This document shows positions 44,149 to 53,817 of a DNA stretch of 64,000 bases, one piece after another; positions within the stretch are counted from its first letter, which is position 1; the number at the start of each line of letters is the position of its first letter. The stretch lies in the NCBI GenBank assembly GCA_027919835.1, contig JANVFP010000020.1, forward strand, positions 992,001 through 1,056,000, written 5' to 3'. The position numbers and the translations under genes are program-made. This DNA is from Lentinula raphanica. Taxonomy: Eukaryota > Basidiomycota > Agaricomycetes > Agaricales > Omphalotaceae. The notes below the pieces were generated by a model, which saw nothing but the letters and a program-made list of their open reading frames with translations, had not been told where the DNA came from and did no database searches.

Positions 44149-47100
44149 CTACAGTGTTCCATATATCCGTGCCAGGTCGCACAAATCCTGTACAGTTGTT
44201 CCCTTCCTCCACTTGGGCCATTTGTGGCAGACTTCATTATTTCCAAGGCATATCCTGTCGCGCAACAGATGCCACATGATAGAGTCAACTCCAACATCTT
44301 CGACTAGATCGGTTAACTTGATACCGTATTCGGGCACATTGAGTTCCTGCGAGAGAATGCGAGTAACTGAATCATGTGTTGACGGATTCATGACTGCACT
44401 AGTGTTGACCTCATGTTGGTGCTGCACATTGAACCAGACGGGAGTTTGGACTGTATGATTATGAGAGGTCGAGCGTGTTGATTTGACTGCAGCCTGAGGG
44501 TGGTCGGATTTCTCTGGAAGAACAGAGGAAGAGGAGGGGCGGTGTGAGTAAGCAACCCAATGCTCGTTCCGAGTGAAAGGGTATGATGGTAAAGTCACTA
44601 TCTTGACCGGATAAGGATCATGGTACTTTGCCCATTTGATGGGAGCATGAGCTTCGTAAAGCCGCGCAAGGGACTTCGTAATAGAGCCCCAACAATCAAC
44701 TGTTGGACCGTTCAGAGTTGCTAGTAGTTGTGACTTGGTCGATATGAATGGTCGCAAAAGAGGGGTGAGTATAGCTTTCGCACTCAGTTCGATCCAAATG
44801 TCTATATCTTGGGCAAAGGGATGCGTTGCGCACAAATCAAACCGTACTGTGCTAACCATTTGTTTGGAGAGATAGGTTGAAACTGGAATCGATCCTTTTT
44901 CAAGCAAAGACCCGTCGGTGTTTAACAATATAGGCACTTCCGCCTTCCTGAATTGAATCAGTGCCGTGTCATGTTCGAAAACACCTGCTGCTCGAGCCAG
45001 AGAAGGTGTATGCCATGCGATAGAACCAGGGAGGAATTTCATTAAAGGAGGTTCAGCTACGTTTTTCAGGTACACATGGAGCTTCATCAGTTCTGAGTGC
45101 GCACCGCCCACGACCGTTTGGGAAGTCCCGTTAATGCATGAAATGGCAATACCACTGCATCCACTGTCGAGAATCATCTTTTCGACATTCTGCGCGGGAA
45201 CGCCTATGGCCAGCATTCCACCGGAGAGGGAACCAGTCGGATCAGAGTGGGTAGAGCGTAGCTTGGCTACAAGCAACTTCATAGAATCTTGAATGGAGAT
45301 ACAACCGGACAAGGCCAACGCCACATATTCACCTAAGCTATGCCCAAGCAGTAGATGGGGCTCAATACCCCAGGCCTTCCACATCATCCCGGCAGCATAT
45401 CCAACAGAAAATATGCCTACTGTGACGGCTAGCGCTGATGTAAGGTCATCGGAACGGGGGTTTACGGCACCATTTATCAGCCCAATCAGATTATGAACAC
45501 CAGCCGCCTCGGCCGCGGCATTGCAATCATCAATGTGTGCTTGAAATACAGGCGAACTTTGATATAATATCTTCCCCATTCCCTTGTATTGGGAGCCGTT
45601 TCCTCCAATAAGGAACCCTATTCTTGGGGCAGAGTCCTTTCCTTGAATTGCGCTCGGAAGGGGCCCAGATAGCAGTTGACGTTCAAGCTCTTCGATGCTT
45701 GATACACTCAAAGCGATCCGAGATGGATAGTCCATCCTACGAGCCGTGGTAGTATAACTCAGATCGGGAAGCGAGATCGGAACAGTCGATCTAATACGTG
45801 CAAGTAGTCGCTCAACGATCAACGAGAAATTGGTATGGGACTTGGCTGAAAGAACGACTACGTGAGACGAACGAGGGTCGCTCATGAGGGCATTCGTAGC
45901 GGTAGGGTTTGTTTGTGCTATTGGTGGTTCTTGAATGATGACTGCAGCATTTCCGCCTGGAATGATGCCAAATAAGTAGAATGTATCAGAGGCAGATGTG
46001 ATTCGACTCACCATGGGCTCCGAAATTATGGATCGCTGTGTAAATGTTTTTTTCCCCGGTGACTGGTTTCAGCGGCTGCTGGGTACTAGGAATCCGTATG
46101 CCGCATGCCTCTAAATCACCGAGACGAGAATTTGTCTGCGTAGTGATACCGATGTGGGCTGGTATCTGTCGATGTTTCGCCATGAGGGCACCTTTAATCA
46201 AGCTAGCCATCCCAGCTGCACTCTCCGAGTGTCCCACATTCGCTTTGAGTGAACCGACGAACAATTCCGAATATTGTCCCACTTTCCGATTTGTGCAATA
46301 GGCAGTCTTGATTGCTTCCATCTCTGCATAGTCGCCAGCTCGAGTACCCGTCCCGTGAGCCTCAACAACTCGAATCGCAAGAGGAGATATACCAGCTCGT
46401 TTACAGTTCGAAATGAATAAAGCTGCTTGAGTTTCTGAATGAGGAGTGGTTAAAGATTCTGATGGCCCGGACTGATTGACTCCAGATGCAATGATAACCG
46501 CGTCGATTTTGTCTTTGTCTCGTAGTGCATCTTCAAGACGCTATTCATAGTACGGATGAGCCTGAGAGCAGGAAAGCAGAAGATATATGTAAGCACCTTC
46601 AATACAACAACACCTACACCTTCTGCGCGGCAATATCCATCGGCACTTTCATCGAAAGTCCTACAATCTCCAGTGCTCGAGATAAAATAACCTTTACTAA
46701 GCCCCGAATACATTTCGGGGGAAGTCAACATGTTCGCAGCTCCGGCAACGGCAGCATCGCATTCGTGGAGAACCAGAGACTGGCAAGCGGAATGAACTGC
46801 CACCAATGACGACGAACAAGCAGTATCGTACACGATACAAGGTCCCTGCCAGCCAAGATAGTGGCTGATACGACCGCCGGCAAAGGCACGAATGGTTCCA
46901 GGGCAGAAGAAGGCATCTATTGGCTGACTTGCGAGATTGCTTTCTTGAAGGATGAGGACTCTCAGGTAACTCAATCTCGGAAGTCAACGTACTTTTGGTA
47001 ACTGTCCGTCGCACTACCGATGAATACACCCATCATTGCTTTGTTCCAGCCAAATTCGCCTCCTTCTCCAGGTTCTTTGTATCCAGCATCATCGAGTGCA

Positions 47101-47531
47101 TCCACAACAGTCTCAAGTAAGAGCCGATGTTGAGGCTGACACAGAATGCTGATAAGTGATTTGTAGTTAATATGAGCCTTCAAATACAAACATCGGTATT
47201 CATGGCTTCTCGAGGTGATATATTGAAGAACGCTTCATCGAACAATTTGCCGTCCTGAAGGAAATGGCCTTTTCGCGCTGGCATCTTGTTGGGTCCTCCA
47301 GACTGATCCGACAAGTAAATTTCAAGATTGAACCGTGATGGTGGTATCTAATCGAAGAATGTACGTCTTAGAGAACGTGTCTGTTTACAAACGTCAACTT
47401 GAAGGACTCACATCTTCCATCGTGTTTTTTGTCTCTAGGAGGAGATCCCAAAACTTTTCGGGAGTGTGAGCCCCTCCGGGAAAACGACAAGCCATGCCGA
47501 CGATTGCGATCTTATCACGACTGGAGGCCAT
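44149..47531 (-). CDS. Short iterative polyketide synthase, KS-AT-ACP
   Basis: Builds a polyketide chain from malonyl units. It starts directly with the ketosynthase ([15 protein letters not shown]). The KS triad is complete: [12 protein letters not shown] (Cys), VVEAHGTGT (His) and [15 protein letters not shown] (His). The linker [14 protein letters not shown] is typical of the non-reducing type. The acyltransferase has [16 protein letters not shown] (active Ser) and IAWHTPSLA. The last part contains the carrier motif [10 protein letters not shown] (phosphopantetheine Ser). No starter-unit SAT, product-template, reductive or thioesterase domain is visible, so at about 1030 residues it is far shorter than normal fungal type I synthases. 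Introns fit at 47415, 47197, 46994, 46609, 46553 and 46011 (GTGAGT...CCAG), among others. The neighbours (transporter, methyltransferase, halogenase) support secondary metabolism. A missing domain may be supplied elsewhere, or the gene may be a shortened relative. Confidence 0.86.
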
Positions 47532-48332
47532 GTCGACTGCACGTTTCAGAGAAGAAGAGGAAAGTACGAAGCTCCAAATTTCCGCCCACGCATTTATCAA
47601 GTTTTCGTCTCATACCTTGGATGTAGATACTCAATCCGCCTTGAGCGGAAATTCTGTTCACACAGAGAAAGAAATTCAAAGAACGCGAGGTCAGATGACA
47701 GAGTCCATCGTCCGATAATAGTACTTATAAGTTACATTACTACTGGCCACCATACTGGGCGGAGAACTGTGATTCAACATTAATAGTGGTCCGACCTTGA
47801 AGGTTCTGCATGTCTGTATCGATTAGAAGGACAGATAGGGACAACTAGGGCCTGTGAATAGTTAGATGACAGAACAGAACATCAGTGACAGTCGCCGATT
47901 GCACCGAACTCCACTAGACTCCACTCCTACGAAGGATTTATCATTTCATAACGCCGCCTCCTATTATAATACCATGATCTATCCTAAACAGAGAAGTTCG
48001 GAATCATGTTCAACAGTGCAAATGGGAGCAAATGGGGTAGTCGAATGGAGGTAAGCAGATCGATGACAGTGACATGGGCCATTTGTTGATATTGAAGCAG
48101 TTTCAACGCTTTTCAACGACCCCCGGATGGGCAATGATCTTAGTGACTCGGCAATCCCAGCCCTCGGTGGTTTGGTCAAAAATTATTGTCATCATCAGAT
48201 ACGGATACTAGTAAAGACAGTGATCTGAATTCTTTAGCTGCACCGATACAGTCCCTTCAAGCCCACAGATACCATTCATACTACCCATCCCGAGACCGAG
48301 TCTTTCCTAGTCAAAAGGCTCCGCGTGATAAA
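47532..48332. other. Intergenic region between synthase and transporter
   Basis: Upstream region of the polyketide synthase. No gene supported; a 62-codon ORF at 47866 was not accepted. Confidence 0.5.
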
Positions 48333-50689
48333 CTACAGGTTATAGAGAGTGAGCAAAAAAGTCAGCCACCGCCGGGTCACATTGAAGCCGAAAAGAGCAT
48401 AGAGGTTCAATTGACTCACAAGCATGAACGATCCGAAAGCAAGCATCACCCCTGAGAAGATTTGTGCGCTTTTGAACCCGTTAAAAGCAATGAGCCAACC
48501 GCTGATGGGAGGTCCGAGAAGTGCTCCGAACGCGCTGAGAGAGAGAGGAGGAATAGTGAGTTAAAATTTCCATGAACATTCATATCCTGATGTTGATGCC
48601 TAGTTAGCTAGTTATCGATCAGACATACCTCACGCTTAGCATTTGTCCAATACCTATACCGATCTTTCGTGGGTCATCCTATACAAGGGAGTTAGACCCA
48701 ATCGGCAGTAGTCGCTCAGCTACGAGTAAGTTTCCTCTAACCGCCTCAAGGATCTCAAAATAAAGAGGGATTTTTTGCGAGGAATCACAGGACATTTACG
48801 AAGTTATGATGAAAGTTGGTCGAAGAACGCAGCGTACCAGTAACGGAGGAACACAAGCCCCTTGTAGGCTGAGTACATTTCCCGAAGTGAATCCATAGAG
48901 AGCTTGTGATCGAGAGAACAAGAACGAGACGAGTAAGAGTAGGGTTTGGAAAGGGACGGCCCAATCAGTACAAGGGTTATGTCAGTCAAACCCTCAAAAG
49001 CGGACACTAACCTCCAACAACGAGAATACTACCTGTATTCCTCGCGGCTATACTCACGAAGACCAACATCGCAGAAAGGAGGCCCGTGATAATCATGATA
49101 TTATATCTCCCCCACGAATCTGCAGCCATTCCTGGAAGTATTCGGCCAAACTAGGTAGTACATTTCAAGATAAGGTGAAGCGTCTACGAGTAAATGAAGT
49201 TGACGTACGAAAGATGCGGCGTTCAAGATAGAAACAGAGTAGAAAATCATGTTGGAGGAAAAACCATTGACGGCCCCATAACTAGAAAGGAAGAAGAGGA
49301 GGAAGAATATGCCTATGAGCAGATTTAGTCAGTTGCTTGAAACATGATGAAAGATATTTTGATCCTTACCGAGAACTATGAAGAACATAGCGATGCTTCG
49401 TGGGACACGATGAGCACGCAGAAGAAACTGAGACCAGTCCAATCTTTGAGCACAGTCAACTCACCAGAAAGTCGAATACGCAGCCGACCGAAATAAGCCA
49501 AAGGCGAAGAACTCCGAACCCATTCGTCTTGGTAATCGTCCCTTGACCAACAATGCGGCAATCGACGTGAGTACAAACGACATAAAACCACATGTTCGTA
49601 GGGCCCAGCCGAAGCCAACCTGAAGATAGATCAGAATAGGCGACGAAATTGGGAAAGACTTTCATCAACATGCCTCTCCAATCAACCGATTGATGGCAAT
49701 TGGCCAAATGACACCCCCAACTGAAGATCCAGAGGTGACGATGCCTAGTGCGAGACCTCTTCGCTTGAAGAACCAGTGGTTGATGCTGATAGAATAATTA
49801 GTGAATATCTCAAATATCTCAAATCACTGCTCATTGTTACCTAGCAAACGAAGGTGAAAACAAGGCGGAAAGACAAAAACCTTGAAGTAATCCTTGGGCC
49901 AGGAAGAATTCCCAGAATTCTTTGCTAAATGGAGCGTCAGTAGGAAGTCAGTCGGATCGAAGAAGAAGCAGGGAATTGACCATAGACTCTGCATCATACA
50001 AGATACTGAAAAACCTAGGCCTCCCATGAAGATCAAGGGCTTTTTTTGACCCACAGACAACCGTCAGTGATCAGTTTCGAACAATATGGTGAAGGAGAGA
50101 GAGTGCGGATTGCGGCGGCTTACCCCGGCACCGAACTTATCGAATATCGAGCCAAAGATGGAGCCCATGAAGTATATGCTACGGGCGAGTCAGTGTCGAT
50201 GAATGTGATATGATGAATAGTCACCTCACCAGAACGTTTGAAAAGCGCCGATCCAGGCGATGTCGCTCTCGGATTTATGAGAGAGCTGATTCTGCTTGTA
50301 GTACGCTTGAAAACTGTACATCCGCACATAGCGTTCTGAGTCGAGTAGCGCGGAGAGAAAATGAGAAGTTACAACGCACACTGGGTCGGATTAGACAGGA
50401 GATATCCTGGAATGGTGTCGATGCTCACCTCCGAAGGCATTAAGAAACCCAAACGAGACAAACACAGCGAGCCATGCGCCGGTGACGACCTACTCGACAC
50501 CATGAGGACCGGTGGAAGGGTGGAATGCTGGCATAGTCAACTCACAGCCCATGCTTCCTTACCGCCGTCAGGAAAAGAAGGAGAAGGATTCGAAGGAGGT
50601 ACAGTGTCTGTGACTTCGTCTAAGTTTGCCGATGGCGATTTTACGGGCTCATTGTCGAGCTTGTTGAGGGTATACGAGGATTGGGACAT
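48333..50689 (-). CDS. MFS transporter, monocarboxylate-transporter-like
   Basis: A multi-exon minus-strand gene of about eight exons. The N-terminal exon from [15 protein letters not shown] is acidic and ends PDGGKEAWA, the usual fungal MCT-family entry (PDGG-x2-AW) to helix 1. Later exons give [30 protein letters not shown] (the loop between helices 2 and 3), [32 protein letters not shown] followed by [19 protein letters not shown], and [19 protein letters not shown] for the second half. It ends around [22 protein letters not shown]. About 12 membrane segments are expected. Its position between synthase and methyltransferase suggests export of the product, although MCT-like proteins also import carboxylates or riboflavin. 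The start at 50689 is chosen over 50869 because the extra N-terminus crosses the divergent promoter. Exon borders are approximate. Confidence 0.82.
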
Positions 50690-50998
50690 TGCAGACAGAG
50701 GGGTGGGGTCAATGAAAGGTTGAAAGAGTCGAAGACTGGGAATTTGTGCAAGATTTGTGGAAGCCGACTTGGAAGGAGCTTCTGTTCGGCCGCGATCCTG
50801 GTTCGATCTCGGTATCTGATGATTTGTAACCAAAAAATCGAAGGACTCACCTTTACTTGCACGGCTCATTGATTGAACACCGGCTGTTCATCGAACAGTG
50901 CCAACCTGTGCCACCTTCAACAACGGAGTCAAGAATCAAGAGCCCATGATGGATTGATCGAAACCCTGGGAAAGATTTGAAACTCCTGTCGATTTCAT

Positions 50999-51075
50999 GT
51001 ACTTTATTCGTGAATGAATGAATGAATGAATTTTTCACGACTCCACACAAGGTGGGGTCCCAAGTATGATCTTCT
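50999..51075 (-). repeat. Dispersed repeat with (ATTC)n tail, copy 2
   Basis: On the minus strand it reads ACTTGGGACCCCACCTTGTG, then about 20 bases, then ATTC repeated five times, matching 7150-7200. Confidence 0.7.
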
Positions 51076-51250
51076 GATTCTGTCCCGACGTCTTCGTCTT
51101 TGAAATTTGGCCTTAGTGGGTTGTCTAGACTCCGAGGTCTCCGTTCAAATCTAACGCAGCACTCATTGGAAGTTTTCGAGCGTGACTGATAGATTCAAAG
51201 GCCCTGCTTACAGCGATCATCATCCTTCAGCTCGAGAATCCAATTCGTCG

Positions 51251-51315
51251 TTCATGTTATACAGTTCCATCCGGAAATGGGGTCCCACAAGGGAACAGCC
51301 GGGCACAACCTCCAT
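51251..51315 (-). repeat. Dispersed repeat, copy 3 (tail lost)
   Basis: Minus strand carries GCCCGGCTGTTCCCTTGTGG and GACCCCATTTCCGGATGGA, matching the part before the tail of copy 1 (7130-7175). Confidence 0.55.
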
Positions 51316-51451
51316 CGCTGCGAATGCTCAATCAATCCCTGTTCTTCGGTTCGAGATATGTAATTCCTCAGAACCATTTTAGTAACCTCAGCCACGGCTT
51401 CCTGTTCTCTCTGTCCCAAATCCCATTCACAGTCGATAATCACCTCACGAA

Positions 51452-53299
51452 ATGCCAATGCACACTGCCACTGCTGCTCTCGAAACCCTTACTGAACTCC
51501 TCGACTCCATCGAATCTTCAGCTGCTATCCTTCGTCTGTCTCTCGAGGAACAATTGCTTCAAATTCGAACCAATGTCCTCAATAGCAACACCAAAGAGGA
51601 GGGTATGGCCTCAGCTCCCGACCTTCCATTTCACATCTCGGCCTCTCTCGCCTCTCACGCATCAAAAGTGCGCGTGGCGGCCGAGAAGTTGGCTCAGCTT
51701 GTAACCCCTCCAAGACACATAGTGTTCGAAGCTGCGGGATCGGTGAGTAATTACGCTCTGTCCATGATTTTATCTCTCAATATCCGTGCATATGTATTTG
51801 GGAACGTTAGTTCTACATCACAGCTGCCCTTGATATCATCGTCAAATCAGACATCGCTTCTGTTATCCATGACAAGGGGACCAGGGATGCGAAAAAGGTA
51901 GGTATACCGGTGGAAGTGCTAGCTCAAGAAACTCGATTGGACTCGGATCTACTAGGTACCCGTGCACTCCTTTTGTTTTGCAAGGAAATATACTGAACCA
52001 ACCCCTTCGTATATGTCATTGGTTAGCCCGTCTATTGCGTCACCTAGTTGCTAATGGGATTTTTGAAGAGATAACCGTAAACAAGTTTGCGAACAATGCC
52101 GCTAGTCAAACGTTGGTTCACGATCCTGAGTTCAGAGCACACCTTGACCTTGTGTACGTGTCATTTTGAGTTTGCCCTGAGTCGGAAATGATCTCCTGTA
52201 TACGTTCTGAAACCATCTCTCAAGCATGCACGAAGGCCGCGCCGCAATCTCTTTCTTTCCTGAGCTTATCTCCAAGCGATTCGAGAACACTGCTTCCGCG
52301 GCGTCCTTGTCAGGCACCCCTGCCACCACTACTCATCCTCTCCCACCATCAGCATTTTTTCTATACAGCCACGGTCAACGATTTTATGACTGGCTCCATT
52401 CTCCCGAGCATTCAGACCGGAATACCAACTTCAACGTGGCCATGCGAGGTATGGCTCTCACCGAAGGGTTGGCCTTTCTTCCCGCTGGTATGTTGCTCAT
52501 CTTCCTTTTACACCATTTGACATCTCGGTTGAATGAAGTTCTGATCTCAGACTATCCTTTCTACGCGCTTCCACCTTCGAGGCTCATTGTAGATGTTGGC
52601 GGGGGACTAGGCTCATTGCCTGCTTTGCTTCTACCATCCCTTCAAGCCCAAGATTTGACTCATACATTCATTGTACAAGATCTTGAGCCTGTTATCCGTC
52701 AGGCAACCTTAGCTCTCAAACATAGCATGGACCCAATCTCCATCAATACAGAGAATATGGCCATTGACATGGAACATTGGATGGCCCAAGGGAGAATCCA
52801 ATTCTGCATCCAGGATTGCTTTCAACTTCAACCTCCGGAGTTAGAAGGATCAACTTTCATTTTGAAGAATATGATGTATGGTGTTTGGCACACTCTTTGG
52901 AAACCTGCTCATATTTCTGATTGTCATCTTGTTTTTCTCATGCTTTCAAGTCATAACTACCCAGACTCTCAAGCTCTCTGCATTCTTCTCAACCTGCGAA
53001 AATCCCATCCATATAAACTTCTCATAATTGATCGACTTGTGCTTCCCCAGCTCAAATCAGAGGCATCTAATATGACATGCTCTGATGAGTTGTTGATGAG
53101 TCTTGGTATGCCAGACTTTCAACCCTCCCAACGTGCCCCAACATTTTATGATCTTGTTATGGCCTCACTTCATGGGGGGAAAAACCGGACAGTCCATGAC
53201 TGGTGCAAGCTGCTTGCTTCGGCTGGATTTCAGCTAGAACAAATTTGGTATCTCAGAGCATCTACGGGGCAGGCTGTGATTGAATGTACTTGTGTCTAG
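51452..53299 (+). CDS. SAM-dependent O-methyltransferase
   Basis: Transfers a methyl group from S-adenosylmethionine to a hydroxyl, most likely on the polyketide. Exons 51452-51742, 51811-51954, 52028-52155, about 52225-52486, about 52550-52874 and 52951-53299 join in frame. The N-terminal helices (ETLTELLDSIESSAAILRLS, FYITAALDIIVKSDIASVI) form the dimerisation part usual in fungal OMTs. The SAM-binding loop is SRLIVDVGGGLGSLPALLLP. Motifs TFIVQDLEPVIRQA, RIQFCIQDCFQLQP and TFILKNMIHNYPDSQA follow; the last is read across an intron (GTATGG...CAAG) and contains the His of the catalytic region. The C-terminus KLLASAGFQLEQIWYLR is typical. Divergent from the transporter and upstream of the membrane-protein and halogenase genes, it fits the cluster. 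ATG 51458 is an alternative start. Confidence 0.88.
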
Positions 53300-53817
53300 T
53301 GATCCGCTGCAGTACCTGTGCATAGTGTTTCATTGACAATTTAAATCCATTGAATTGATTACCATGCAAAGTCCATCAAAGGGTTAGCCTGGCTTGTTGA
53401 GTTGTCATCTTCTAAGCTCATCCAAAAAAAACTCAAACTCTTAGCTGAGTTAAGTTACCTTGTTGATCAATGATCCAGTGCAAGATGTTGATCCTGCATT
53501 GCACTGTCAAGTCAGTGCCCGAGAAGGACCTCTGAATATGCCTTCAAACTCCATTCACTTTCTAAATCTGCTCACATGTGTTTCACTGAAACCAATATCA
53601 CTTTGACATAATTGATACATGTGTCACCCTTTGCTTGATCTGCTTTGTAGAATTGACCCAGAATTGACCTACTGTGTATTCATAAATTTCTCATATAATC
53701 CCCCAAGTTTTGTGCATATGCTTTCCATACAAGCTTTTCAGCGGGTTGAGCAGACCTCAGTCATAAATCATTTATCCAGAATATTCTAGAACAAGAATCC
53801 GTTCTCTTGAACTCTCA
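53300..53817. other. Intergenic region
   Basis: AT-rich spacer between the methyltransferase and the DUF6534-type gene. No gene seen. Confidence 0.55.

Larger units (their letters stand above)
50690..51451. promoter_or_regulatory. Divergent promoter region of transporter and O-methyltransferase, with two repeat copies
   Basis: 762 bases separate the two start codons, so regulatory sites are probably shared (inference). Two minus-strand relics of the (ATTC)n-tailed repeat lie here: about 50999-51075 with GAAT repeated five times (51012-51030), and about 51251-51315 without the tail. No TATA box or cluster-specific operator was identified with confidence. Confidence 0.55.
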
